Of a DNA stretch of 37,564 nt, positions 23,573-31,753 are shown one piece after another (position 1 is the stretch's first letter; every line of letters starts with the position of its first letter). This DNA comes from an uncultured Lachnospiraceae bacterium. Its GTDB lineage: Bacteria > Bacillota > Clostridia > Lachnospirales > Lachnospiraceae. The stretch lies in NCBI GenBank assembly GCA_910578475.1, contig CAJTRK010000033.1, positions 1-37,564 on the forward strand, in the 5' to 3' direction. The position numbers and the translations under genes were made by a program. The notes below the pieces were generated by a model. That model saw nothing but the letters and a program-made list of their open reading frames with translations, searched no databases and was not told the DNA's origin.

Positions 23573-25684
23573 ATGAGTGACTTAAATTCTAACAAAGCAC
23601 GACCCCGAAAAGGCCAGACGGGACAAAAACCAAATCTGCCTTTTCACATGCTGGAAAAGCAATCCTATCTGGAAGAACAAAATCAGGAAATCAGGCTTGG
23701 AATGGAAGAAGGACTGGATGTTTCCATTTATTCTAAGCCCGAGCTGAACTGGATGCAGATGGAACAGATTCGTATGGGCCTTAAAGATAAAGTGGATGTT
23801 TCCGCTTATGCGGATTCGGCTTATGGCTACAACACCATGAAGCAGATTCGGCTCTCTTTTTACTCTTCTACCGACCTCACTTCCTATCTGGACAGGGGTT
23901 TTGAAAGCAACGAGTTGGAACAGATTCGTCTCGCCCTGGAAGAAGGTCTGCCTATCGACAAATGGCTGACCGATGATATGTATTCCCAACAGATTCATGA
24001 AATCAGAATCGGCCTTTATGAAGGGCTGGATGTTTCCAAATATGCCGATTCCAAATTTAACTGGATGCAGATGCAGGAAATTCGGCTCGGACTGGAAAAA
24101 AAGCTGAAAATTTCTTTTTTTGCAAACTATCTGTTCAATCACTGGCAGATGCGGGAAATCCGGCTCGGACTGGAAGAAGGGCTGGATGTTTCTTCCTATG
24201 CCAAATTAATTTATTCCAGCACCGACATGCAAAAGATGAGGGAAGAACTTCTTGCAAATGCCAAGACGACAAATACTACGGAAACAGACAGTCTGGAAGC
24301 AAGCCTCAATGCCCTGCGTAAAAAAGAATTTAATATTTCGGTCGAAGACAACGGAAACAAGGCTTACGCATACATTCCCTGGATTCCCGGCAACATGGTC
24401 AGAGAAGAAGATATTTTTAACGACCTTGAGAACCGGGGAATTACAATCGGCATTAAGCGGGAAGCAATCTCCGATATGATTAAGCAGCGAAGAATGAATG
24501 AAAAAATTCTGATTGCTGAGGGCACCCCCGCCGAAAAGGGAAAAGACGGCTGGTTCGAATTTTTTGTAAGACTTGACCTTCCACGTATTCCCGCTCCTCT
24601 TCCGGACGGAGGCGTTGACTATGTGAACATCGAAGCTTTTGAAATGGTCGATGAAGGTGAAAAAATTGCCGTATATCATCCTGCCGAAAAAGGCCATGAC
24701 GGACAGAATGTATTCGGAGAAATCATTCATGCCAATAACGGCCTGGAAAAAAATCCGTTAAAAGGCGTTGGTTTTACGATTGCCGATGACGGCGTGACCT
24801 ATCTTTCCCGTATGAACGGAAAATTTGAGTTTGTAAACGGCCGGATTATCATTTCCAATATGATTATTGTCCGCGAAGACGTAACATCCGTTACAGGCAG
24901 ACTGGAAGTTGACGGCTCCGTTTACGTTATCGGCAGCGTTTATTCCGGCGGATACATAAATGCGACAGGCGATATCATTATCGAGCATAATGTCGAAACG
25001 GGAAGATTGATTGCGGGCGGAAACGTCATGATTAAAAAAGGAAGTTGTTCCAGGAATGACTGTTTTATCGAAGCGGGCGGCGAAGTCTCCGGAAGCTTTT
25101 TTGAAGCTGCCAACATCAACGCCGGAGGCAATGTCAAAGCCAACTATATCATGAACAGCAACATCAATGCTTTGGGAAAAGTCATTGTTTCCGGAAGCAA
25201 GGGCATGCTGCTCGGCGGCAGAATATGTGCCGTCAGAGGCGTCGATACTTACAATCTCGGAAACAGCTCTCATCTCAAAACAGTTCTTGAAACAGGCCGA
25301 AACGATATTTATGAAAAAGAACAGGCAAAATATGCTGAAAAAAGAATGCAGATTCTGGACCAGATGGCAGTTCTCGAGAATGAATGGAACAAAATATTAA
25401 AAACGCTCCCTTCCCAAAAAGAACAGGCGGCGGAAATCATCAAAAAACTCAATGCGGCGATTGTAGCAAAAGACCATGAACTTGCCGAATTGGACGCACA
25501 GGCATCCAAGCTCGCCAATTTGACCGACCCCGAACAGAATATGAAAGACCCTGTCTGTGTCAGGGGAAACGCGTACGAGGGAAGTGTCATCATTATCAAT
25601 ACGATAAAATATCTGCTCCCTTCACATGTAAACCGGGTTATTTTCAAACTGAGAAATAAGAACGTGGTAATGGTACGACTATAA
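23573..25684 (+). CDS. FapA-domain (DUF342) protein with N-terminal 26-residue repeats
   Basis: A 703-residue soluble protein. Residues 38-219 form seven 26-residue repeats with an eighth partial unit (consensus EIRLGLEEGLDVSxYA). A linker follows, then a FapA/DUF342 region from about 250: a mixed domain, then a beta-helix (GRLEVDGSVYVIGSVYSGGY, IIIEHNVETGRLIAGGNVMI, and SGSFFEAANINAGGNVKANY) and a C-terminal coiled coil (about 580-650). FapA-type proteins are linked to flagellar assembly or polar localisation in some bacteria, but no flagellar operon is visible here. GGAG lies 6 bases before the ATG. It is followed by a response regulator with an HD-GYP domain in the same operon. Confidence 0.85.
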   Translation: MSDLNSNKARPRKGQTGQKPNLPFHMLEKQSYLEEQNQEIRLGMEEGLDVSIYSKPELNWMQMEQIRMGLKDKVDVSAYADSAYGYNTMKQIRLSFYSSTDLTSYLDRGFESNELEQIRLALEEGLPIDKWLTDDMYSQQIHEIRIGLYEGLDVSKYADSKFNWMQMQEIRLGLEKKLKISFFANYLFNHWQMREIRLGLEEGLDVSSYAKLIYSSTDMQKMREELLANAKTTNTTETDSLEASLNALRKKEFNISVEDNGNKAYAYIPWIPGNMVREEDIFNDLENRGITIGIKREAISDMIKQRRMNEKILIAEGTPAEKGKDGWFEFFVRLDLPRIPAPLPDGGVDYVNIEAFEMVDEGEKIAVYHPAEKGHDGQNVFGEIIHANNGLEKNPLKGVGFTIADDGVTYLSRMNGKFEFVNGRIIISNMIIVREDVTSVTGRLEVDGSVYVIGSVYSGGYINATGDIIIEHNVETGRLIAGGNVMIKKGSCSRNDCFIEAGGEVSGSFFEAANINAGGNVKANYIMNSNINALGKVIVSGSKGMLLGGRICAVRGVDTYNLGNSSHLKTVLETGRNDIYEKEQAKYAEKRMQILDQMAVLENEWNKILKTLPSQKEQAAEIIKKLNAAIVAKDHELAELDAQASKLANLTDPEQNMKDPVCVRGNAYEGSVIIINTIKYLLPSHVNRVIFKLRNKNVVMVRL
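23684..24229 (+). repeat. Seven degenerate 78-bp repeats encoding a 26-residue unit
   Basis: Units begin at EIRLGMEEGLDVS, QIRMGLKDKVDVS, QIRLSFYSSTDLT, QIRLALEEGLPID, EIRIGLYEGLDVS, EIRLGLEKKLKIS and EIRLGLEEGLDVS. The spacing is constant at 26 residues without indels, which suggests a helical solenoid. Units 1, 5 and 7 are the most alike. Confidence 0.85.
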
Positions 25685-25698
25685 AAATAAAAGAAAGT

Positions 25699-26811
25699 AT
25701 GGGACAAACTATGAAATACGATACAATCTTAATCATCGATGATGATGTGGCCAGCCGGAAAATTCTGGCCGAAATCTTTCAGGACAAATACAAAATTCTG
25801 GAAGCATGTAACGGCAAAGAAGGTATTGAGCTGTTAAGAGCGAACGCATATTCCATTGCCGTTGTCCTGTTGGACAATATGATGCCCGTTATGAACGGTT
25901 TTCAGGTACTGGAACGGCTCGGCGAAAGAAAACTGCTGACCAAAATTCCATTTATCATGATTACAGGTGAGGATTCCCCGGAGTCCGAAAAAATGGGCTA
26001 TGAGCATGGCGTCATGAGTTATATCAAAAAACCGTATCAGCCCGATGTCGTAAAGCAGGTAGTTGAAAACGTCGTTGACCTTTTCCAATATAAAATGTTG
26101 TTGGAAGTCACGGTGAAAAGCCAGACCGAAAAATTGAAAAAACAGAACCAGATTTTAAGGCTTCAGGCAAAACGGATGAAATATATGAATGAAATTCTGG
26201 TCGATTCGATGAGCAATCTTGTTGAGTTCCGAAATCTGGAATCGAAACAGCATATCAAACGGATTCGGCTGCTCTCCGTCTGTCTCGGCACGAGCGTGAT
26301 GAAATTGTACCCCGAATATAACCTTACGCCCGAAAAACTGGAAATAATTGGATGGGCTTCTTCTCTGCACGATATCGGCAAAATCGTAATACCCGACTAT
26401 ATCTTGTTAAAACCCGGCAAATTAACGGAGGATGAATACGAAGTCATAAAGTCGCACACGACAAAAGGCGCGGAGATTATAGAAAAGGTTATTCACATAC
26501 AGGATAAGGAATTTTACGATTATACTTATGACATTGCGAGACATCATCATGAGAAATACGACGGAAACGGATATCCCGACGGACTGAAAGGCGAAAATAT
26601 CAGCATTGCCGCTCAGATTGTTTCCCTTGTGGATGTCTATGACGCTCTGACTTCCAAGCGCGTTTATAAAGCGGCATATGACACCGATAAGGCTTACCAG
26701 ATAATCATGAATGGACAAAGCAACGCATTTTCCTCCAAACTTGTGCAGGCTTTTACGGAAGTACGCGCCGGCATGGAGTCTATTATCCAAAAATACAACA
26801 GCGACAGTTAG
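25699..26811 (+). CDS. Response regulator with HD-GYP output domain (c-di-GMP phosphodiesterase-like)
   Basis: 370 residues. Receiver domain at 1-125 with the acidic triad DDD near residue 13, phospho-acceptor Asp in VVLLDNMMPVMNGF, Thr in MITGED and Lys in IKKPYQ. A short coiled coil (about 130-165) leads to an HD-GYP domain with SLHDIGKIVIPD (the HD pair), ARHHHEKYDGNGYPDGLKGE (the HH and GYP motifs) and SLVDVYDALTSKRVYK. HD-GYP enzymes hydrolyse c-di-GMP or related cyclic dinucleotides; all listed metal-ligand motifs are present. It starts 14 bases after the FapA-like gene. The ribosome site is weak (AAAGAAAG), and an in-frame ATG four codons later is an alternative. Confidence 0.9.
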   Translation: MGQTMKYDTILIIDDDVASRKILAEIFQDKYKILEACNGKEGIELLRANAYSIAVVLLDNMMPVMNGFQVLERLGERKLLTKIPFIMITGEDSPESEKMGYEHGVMSYIKKPYQPDVVKQVVENVVDLFQYKMLLEVTVKSQTEKLKKQNQILRLQAKRMKYMNEILVDSMSNLVEFRNLESKQHIKRIRLLSVCLGTSVMKLYPEYNLTPEKLEIIGWASSLHDIGKIVIPDYILLKPGKLTEDEYEVIKSHTTKGAEIIEKVIHIQDKEFYDYTYDIARHHHEKYDGNGYPDGLKGENISIAAQIVSLVDVYDALTSKRVYKAAYDTDKAYQIIMNGQSNAFSSKLVQAFTEVRAGMESIIQKYNSDS

Positions 26812-26831
26812 AAACTGTTCCAACTAAAAAA

Positions 26832-26856
26832 AACGCAGGCTCAGCAAGCCTGCGTT
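26832..26856 (-). terminator. Terminator-like hairpin, minus orientation
   Basis: AACGCAGGCT (26832-26841) and AGCCTGCGTT (26847-26856) form a perfect 10-bp stem with a 5-nt loop. On the minus strand it is followed by TTTTTTAG; on the plus strand there is no U-tract. It therefore backs up termination of the kinase operon arriving from the right. Confidence 0.7.
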
Positions 26857-26858
26857 CC

Positions 26859-26881
26859 AAGAATTTACTGCGTAAATTCTT
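26859..26881. other. Perfect hairpin between two terminators
   Basis: AAGAATTTAC (26859-26868) and GTAAATTCTT (26872-26881) form a 10-bp stem with a 3-nt loop, two bases after the previous hairpin. There is no U-tract on either side. Role unknown. Confidence 0.6.
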
Positions 26882-26927
26882 GTCTGGCATCCACTAAGAT
26901 TACAGCAATTTCCTATAGGATAAAAAA

Positions 26928-26975
26928 GAAAAACCGGCAGAGTCCCATTGGGTCAGCTGCCGGCTTTTCTTTTTG
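26928..26975. terminator. Bidirectional terminator between convergent operons
   Basis: CCGGCAG (26934-26940) pairs with CTGCCGG (26957-26963), extended by GAAAA / TTTTC. The loop contains a small CCC/GGG pair. TTTTCTTTTT follows on the plus strand and a T-rich run on the minus strand. It serves the HD-GYP operon and the sensor kinase operon that converge here. Confidence 0.8.
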
Positions 26976-26998
26976 CTGTCAGAACAATCATTCTCTGA

Positions 26999-29605
26999 TT
27001 ACGTCATCATCGGAAAGGTCAGAATAACTTTAAATAAATCACCATCGAGTAAAATTTCAAAAGTTCCATGCTGCGCTTCCGTCAGATTTTTGGCAATGGA
27101 AAGCCCCAGTCCGCTGCCCTCCGTTGTCCGCGACTCATCGCCCCGGATAAAGCGCTCTGTCAGCTCTTCCGGATTACAGTTTAGCTCTTTTTCCGAAATA
27201 TTTTTAATGGATATTTCTATCAGCTCCTGCCGTTGTCCTTCTTTCTCCGAAAGACTGTTTATCGCAATATAGACTCTGGTTCCTTCCAGCGCATATTTAT
27301 AAATATTATTAAACAGGTTTTCCATCACGCGCCAGATACTTCTGCTGTCCGCTTCAATGACTGTCCCGGGCGCATTAACGTTCATCACGATTGTGAGGCT
27401 CTTTTCGTCAAACTTCTCGGAAAACTCTCCGATTGTCTGGTTCAACAGCTCTATTACATTAATTCTCTCAAAGTGCAGATTGATATTGCCGGAAGAAATT
27501 TTACTCGCTTCAACCAAATCGTCCGTCAGCTGTTTCAGCCGCTGTGATTTTTCATCCAATACCTGTATATAGCTCCGGATACGTTCGTTATCCACTTTTT
27601 CCCGTTTAATCAAATCAACATAATTAATGATGGAGGTGAGCGGCGTTTTAATATCATGAGACACGTTCGTAATCAAATCCGCCTTCATACGCTCGTCTTT
27701 CATACTGATTTCCACCGCGTTCTTAATTCCGTTTCCGATGCTGTTCACCGACCTGGCAAGCACCAGATTATCTCCATGAAGATTTTCCTGATTGATTTGG
27801 CAGGAAAAATTTCCCTCCGCTATCTTTTCAATGCCGTTCACGATATTCTGCCGCTCTTTTACATCCAGATATAAAAGCGTTCCGACAAACATATCCACCA
27901 CAAAAGCAATGCCCAGACACAAAAGCAACGGCATGCCCGTAAAAATCCCCACCAGAATCATCAACAGGTTAAACGCAAGAAATATCATATATGGTCCCCA
28001 TGTTCTGATGACGATATTTCCGTTATCATAAACTTCCAGAAACAGCTGAGAACAGCCGTATGCCATTTTTTTCAGCCAACTGTTCTTCCACAGGAGCCCC
28101 GCCCGTATTCTTCTGACAAGGCTGTAATAAAAGTAGCAGAATATAATATCGACTAGCAGCACGGTTACACCTGCCGCAATTTTAAACCAGACCGTATACA
28201 CATTCTCATAGGACACAATAAACCAGTTTCCTGCGTACAAGGCTCCCACAATGGCTGCTGCCGCCAGAACGCCCAGAAACAGCGCGGCCTCGGTCGGCAT
28301 ACTGTCAAATCTGCTTAACAGAACATACTCGTTTCCTTCCTCGTCCCGTTCTTTTCCCGTCGCTCCCGTCAAATATACGAGTAATACAAAATACAGCACA
28401 ATGGACACGACAGCCAGCGTAACCCATTGCCAGAAATAAGGAAGATAATTCTGAAATCCGGCTTTCCCCTGCGCAAAGACATCATTTACCGGATAAGACG
28501 CATCTACGCCAATCCAAATGCGGATGCTTTCAGGATAAGCATAATCATATTCCCGCACGATGCTCTGTATTGTACTTTCCTGAATGGCCGAGTTGCTTTC
28601 ATAAATCATCTCGGAAGGACTGTAATACAAATATTTGCTCCGGCTGTCATCAAACTTTGTATCAAAACAGCTCCGGAAAAATTCTGCCATATTAGCATTC
28701 TCAAGCCCTTTTTTCAGCTCCTCCATAGAAATCAGGTCTTCCATATTGGTAAAATATTCCGTGTGTCCGCCTACGGTTTTCTCGATACAGTACCGCAGAT
28801 TTGTATTCTCACCGCTATAATACTTCTGATAATTCAGATATTCATCATAATTATAAGCAAGGCTCTGCATCGCTTTAGACACATTTTCGCAGAGTTCCAC
28901 ATAGCTTTCCGGCGCCGCCGTATACTCCTCAATGTTTTTCCCGTCCACCGTCTTATAACGGTTGATAAGAACATTCATCTGAAGAATTTCGTCCTCGTCA
29001 TACCATTCATCCCATCCGTCCGTCGGCAGCATGTTGGCGGACACATCATCCACAAAAGTATAACTGCCGATATCCGATTTCATATAATTGGCGTCGGAAG
29101 TATTATAATATTTGCTGTCTGAATCCACGAACGTCAATACTGTCCGGTCATTCAGAAATTCTTTCATCTGCTGTACGGTCATCTCGTTGGTAACATACTC
29201 AGGTCCATAGTTCTGCCATTTCAGCAAATCTTCCAGATAATATCTGGCCGTCACATACTGTTCCGGCATTCCTATGTCCCGATAATTATATGCGGTCACA
29301 TCGATGACTTTCTTACCGTCAAATACTCCGTCCGTCTCCAGCTGGCTTCGAATCACGCCATATCGTATGATATCCGTTACCGCTCTGCCAAATACCGTAT
29401 TGAAGAGTTTCGATTCTTCATACGTTTTTTCCTGGTCCGAAGCATGAACACTATAACTCTCCTTTCCGGAAAGTCCCTGCACAACTACGGTTGACCCCGT
29501 TGTTACAACAAGTACCGCGATAACGGCCATCATCAGCAGCAGATGCTGCAATACCTGAAGCGCCGCCCGGATACTCCTGCCTGCCTTTCTTTTCCCGTCT
29601 TTCAT
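26999..29605 (-). CDS. Large membrane sensor histidine kinase with a big extracytoplasmic domain
   Basis: 868 residues. A first membrane helix (about 18-40) is followed by some 350 extracytoplasmic residues rich in Tyr, Asp and Glu that I do not recognise. Then come about five to six membrane helices (about 395-620), a HAMP-like stretch (NIVNGIEKIAEGNFSCQINQ), H-box ITNVSHDIKTPLTSIINYVD, N-box VMENLFNNIYKYA and G2 GSGLGLSIAKNL. The G1 position reads IKNISEKEL instead of DxGxG. The start at 29603-29605 has GGGAGG upstream; a GTG four codons earlier is less likely. It follows its response regulator by 14 bases. Confidence 0.9.
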   Translation of the reverse strand: MKDGKRKAGRSIRAALQVLQHLLLMMAVIAVLVVTTGSTVVVQGLSGKESYSVHASDQEKTYEESKLFNTVFGRAVTDIIRYGVIRSQLETDGVFDGKKVIDVTAYNYRDIGMPEQYVTARYYLEDLLKWQNYGPEYVTNEMTVQQMKEFLNDRTVLTFVDSDSKYYNTSDANYMKSDIGSYTFVDDVSANMLPTDGWDEWYDEDEILQMNVLINRYKTVDGKNIEEYTAAPESYVELCENVSKAMQSLAYNYDEYLNYQKYYSGENTNLRYCIEKTVGGHTEYFTNMEDLISMEELKKGLENANMAEFFRSCFDTKFDDSRSKYLYYSPSEMIYESNSAIQESTIQSIVREYDYAYPESIRIWIGVDASYPVNDVFAQGKAGFQNYLPYFWQWVTLAVVSIVLYFVLLVYLTGATGKERDEEGNEYVLLSRFDSMPTEAALFLGVLAAAAIVGALYAGNWFIVSYENVYTVWFKIAAGVTVLLVDIIFCYFYYSLVRRIRAGLLWKNSWLKKMAYGCSQLFLEVYDNGNIVIRTWGPYMIFLAFNLLMILVGIFTGMPLLLCLGIAFVVDMFVGTLLYLDVKERQNIVNGIEKIAEGNFSCQINQENLHGDNLVLARSVNSIGNGIKNAVEISMKDERMKADLITNVSHDIKTPLTSIINYVDLIKREKVDNERIRSYIQVLDEKSQRLKQLTDDLVEASKISSGNINLHFERINVIELLNQTIGEFSEKFDEKSLTIVMNVNAPGTVIEADSRSIWRVMENLFNNIYKYALEGTRVYIAINSLSEKEGQRQELIEISIKNISEKELNCNPEELTERFIRGDESRTTEGSGLGLSIAKNLTEAQHGTFEILLDGDLFKVILTFPMMT

Positions 29606-29619
29606 ATTCCCTCCCACTT

Positions 29620-30312
29620 TTATTGTTTCTCAATCTTATAACCGACTCCCCATACGACTTTCAGATAACGTGGGTCTTTGGGATTAATTTCAATCTTCTC
29701 GCGGATATGCCGGATATGCACCGCAACCGTATTATCCGCGCCGATTGCCTCTTCATTCCAGATGCTTTCATAAATCTGGTCGATGGAAAAGACCCTGCCG
29801 CAGTTCTTAACGAGCAGAAGCAGAATATTGTACTCAATCGGCGTCAGTTTAACGATTTCTCCGTCCACGGTAACCTCCTTTGTATCATCGTTCATACAAA
29901 GGCCTCCCACCTGGAACAGCGCATTGTTCTCCGTATTGAGGCTGCCTAGCATCGTATAACGCCTTAAATTGGACTTTACTCTTGCCACCAGTTCCAGCGG
30001 ATTAAAAGGCTTCGTCACATAATCATCGGCGCCGATATTCAGCCCGAGAATTTTATCGCTGTCTTCTGATTTGGCAGAAAGGATGATAATCGGAATGCCG
30101 GAATACTCTCTGATTTTCAGCGTCGCATGGATTCCGTCAAGTTTGGGCATCATAATATCCATAATCAGAAGATGAATCGTCGTCTGCTTCAAAATTTTGA
30201 TTGCCTGCTCGCCGTCATACGCCTTAAAAATCTGATAGCCTTCCTGCAATAAATAAATTTCTATTGCATCCACAATTTCCTTATCGTCATCACATACAAG
30301 AATATTCGCCAT
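29620..30312 (-). CDS. Response regulator, OmpR family (partner of the large kinase)
   Basis: 230-residue regulator with a receiver domain (CDDDKEIVDAIEIYLLQEGY, phospho-acceptor in LLIMDIMMPKLDG, Ser in ILSAKSED, Lys in VTKPFNPLEL) and a winged-helix DNA-binding domain (KLTPIEYNILLLLVKNCGRV, ADNTVAVHIRHIREKIEI, VVWGVGYKIE). Its overall pattern resembles VanR-type regulators, but no resistance genes are adjacent, so the regulon is unknown. GAGGA lies a few bases before the ATG. It is the first gene of the two-component operon. Confidence 0.93.
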   Translation of the reverse strand: MANILVCDDDKEIVDAIEIYLLQEGYQIFKAYDGEQAIKILKQTTIHLLIMDIMMPKLDGIHATLKIREYSGIPIIILSAKSEDSDKILGLNIGADDYVTKPFNPLELVARVKSNLRRYTMLGSLNTENNALFQVGGLCMNDDTKEVTVDGEIVKLTPIEYNILLLLVKNCGRVFSIDQIYESIWNEEAIGADNTVAVHIRHIREKIEINPKDPRYLKVVWGVGYKIEKQ

Positions 30313-30388
30313 CTGCTCTTCCTCTCTTTTGTCGTGTCAGCCGCCTTACGATGCGCTGACGCCGGGTTATGATTATTAAAACACATAA

Positions 30389-30416
30389 AATGAAATTTAA
30401 TGGTAGGAATTTCATT
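30389..30416 (-). terminator. AT-rich hairpin after pgeF
   Basis: AATGAAATT (30389-30397) and AATTTCATT (30408-30416) form a perfect 9-bp stem with a 10-nt loop. Reading on the minus strand it is followed by TTATGTGTTTT. It separates pgeF from the two-component operon; strength is uncertain because the stem is AT-rich. Confidence 0.5.
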
Positions 30417-30425
30417 AATATTTTC

Positions 30426-31286
30426 TTAATTCGCCGGAAGAAGCCCCAAAAACGCGCCAAGATTTCCGCGTTTTCCCTGGCTTGCCCGATGAGAAAAAAG
30501 ATAATCCGGGTTACAGCATGTGCAGACATCCGTCACCTGAATCTTATCCGCCAAAATACCGGCCTCCTCTAATACGATTTGATTGGCGCGCCACAAGTCG
30601 AGCTGGTACTTCCCTTTTCCCTTATCAATCAAGAGCGCATCCGCCTGTCCCGGGCCGCGAAATGCTTTTCGAAAAGCTTCCGCCACATCTTCACTGACCT
30701 CGTAACATGCCTGGCAGATAGACGGTCCGATGGCCGCCGTTACATCTTCCGGCTTCGTTCCAAATGCCTGATACATCGCCTCCAGCGTCCGCTGACCCAT
30801 CCGGCCAACCGTTCCGCGCCATCCGGAATGGGATAAACCAATCGCTTTCTTTTTGGTATCAATAAAAAAAAGCGGGACACAATCCGCATAAAAGGTCGCA
30901 AGTACGACTCCGGGCACATCGGTAATCAGCCCGTCTATGTCCGCATAATCTTTTGGACAGACAATCCCTTTTCCCCTGTCCTTCTCGTTTACCGTCCTGA
31001 TATTGGTCGTATGCGTCTGGTCGGCACAGACAATATCTTCCGGCTGACAGCCAAGAACTTCCGCAATTCTTTGATAGTTTTCGTCCACCGCGGCCTTATC
31101 GTCTCCCCGCGTGTAACTGAGATTCATGGAAGAAAAAATGCCGCCGCTCACTCCGCCCAACCTGGTAGAGAAAAGATGCCGCACGAGTCCTGTTTCTTCC
31201 AGCAGCGGAAAAGTCAGATATTCTACTCCGCCGTGTCTGTTTTGTTTTACCTGCCGGTTCCCCGGCTTTCTTATTATTTTTTCCAT
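30426..31286 (-). CDS. pgeF: Peptidoglycan editing factor PgeF (laccase-domain, YlmD/YfiH family)
   Basis: PgeF-family enzymes have purine nucleoside phosphorylase / amidase-type activity and are linked to peptidoglycan quality control. The 286-residue protein shows the conserved residues in LVRHLFSTRLGG, ADQTHTTNI, FYADCVPLFFIDTKK (Cys) and LSHSGWRGTVGRM (His), plus VGPSI-like AAIGPSICQACYEV and CTCCNPDYLFSHRAS near the end. The start at 31284-31286 (MEKIIRKP) lies 13 nt after AAAGG of the leader module; the in-frame ATG four codons upstream is within the module. The module overlaps the yraN stop codon, so the two genes are separated by only 21 bases. Confidence 0.92.
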   Translation of the reverse strand: MEKIIRKPGNRQVKQNRHGGVEYLTFPLLEETGLVRHLFSTRLGGVSGGIFSSMNLSYTRGDDKAAVDENYQRIAEVLGCQPEDIVCADQTHTTNIRTVNEKDRGKGIVCPKDYADIDGLITDVPGVVLATFYADCVPLFFIDTKKKAIGLSHSGWRGTVGRMGQRTLEAMYQAFGTKPEDVTAAIGPSICQACYEVSEDVAEAFRKAFRGPGQADALLIDKGKGKYQLDLWRANQIVLEEAGILADKIQVTDVCTCCNPDYLFSHRASQGKRGNLGAFLGLLPAN

Positions 31287-31290
31287 CTCT

Positions 31291-31316
31291 GTGACCATGC
31301 CTTTCTCTCAGCCTGC
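31291..31316 (-). promoter_or_regulatory. Start-site module before pgeF, overlapping the yraN stop
   Basis: Minus strand: GCAGGCTGAGAGAAAGG, then CATGGTCACAGAG, then ATG (13 nt after AAAGG). The TGA inside GGCTGAGAG is the yraN stop codon (31308-31310). Confidence 0.7.
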
Positions 31317-31664
31317 AATATAGGGAAACGCGTCCCGAATCCATTCTATCCTGCCGCCGTCAATCGCTATTACATCAAAGCGGATTGGCGTATCCAAAGC
31401 GCATCCGTGTATCATCCGGTAATAATCGGCAACCCTGCATATCTTTCTCTGTTTCCGAAACCCGACGGCCTCCGCCGCACACCCTTTGGCGTCGTCTCTT
31501 CTATATTTTACCTCAATAAATACAAGGTAATCCCTTTCGCAGCCGATGATATCAATTTCACCCTGCCTGCATCGAAAATTGCGTTCCCGAATTTTGACGC
31601 CCTGTTCTATCAGATGCTGACACGCCCTTGTTTCCTGTTCCTCTCCGATTTTTCTTTTGTTCAG
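31308..31664 (-). CDS. yraN: YraN family (UPF0102) nuclease-like protein with apparent CTG start
   Basis: Intact 118-codon frame with the full UPF0102 pattern: NKRKIGEEQETRACQHLIEQ, RNFRCRQGEIDIIGCE, YLVFIEVKYRRDD (the restriction-nuclease-fold E...D...ExK residues) and AVGFRKQRKICRVADYYRM. There is no ATG, GTG or TTG in frame between the preceding TAG (near 31740) and the conserved region. The only plausible initiator is CTG at 31662-31664, placed exactly where homologues have Met before Asn-Lys-Arg, with GAGAGAAAGG 12 nt and GGGAG 4 nt upstream. Position between ylqH and pgeF fits. The role of the family is unsettled (possible DNA processing). Standard gene callers would miss or truncate it. 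Confidence 0.85.
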   Translation of the reverse strand: MNKRKIGEEQETRACQHLIEQGVKIRERNFRCRQGEIDIIGCERDYLVFIEVKYRRDDAKGCAAEAVGFRKQRKICRVADYYRMIHGCALDTPIRFDVIAIDGGRIEWIRDAFPYIAG

Positions 31665-31753
31665 TCCGCTCCCGTTCCTTTCTCTCTGCCGGAGACGCTT
31701 ATCCCCTTTGCTTTCGCTCTCCCGCCAACAGGTTTTAACCTTCTATCTGTAAA

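Noticed and set aside
23684..24229. Regular 78-bp periodicity considered as a CRISPR-like or DNA repeat array
   Set aside because: Similarity is at the protein level and the units vary freely at DNA level without spacers; it is a coding repeat.
29620..30312. VanR/VanS glycopeptide-resistance system
   Set aside because: The regulator looks VanR-like, but the kinase is much larger and no vanHAX, vanT or D,D-peptidase gene is adjacent.
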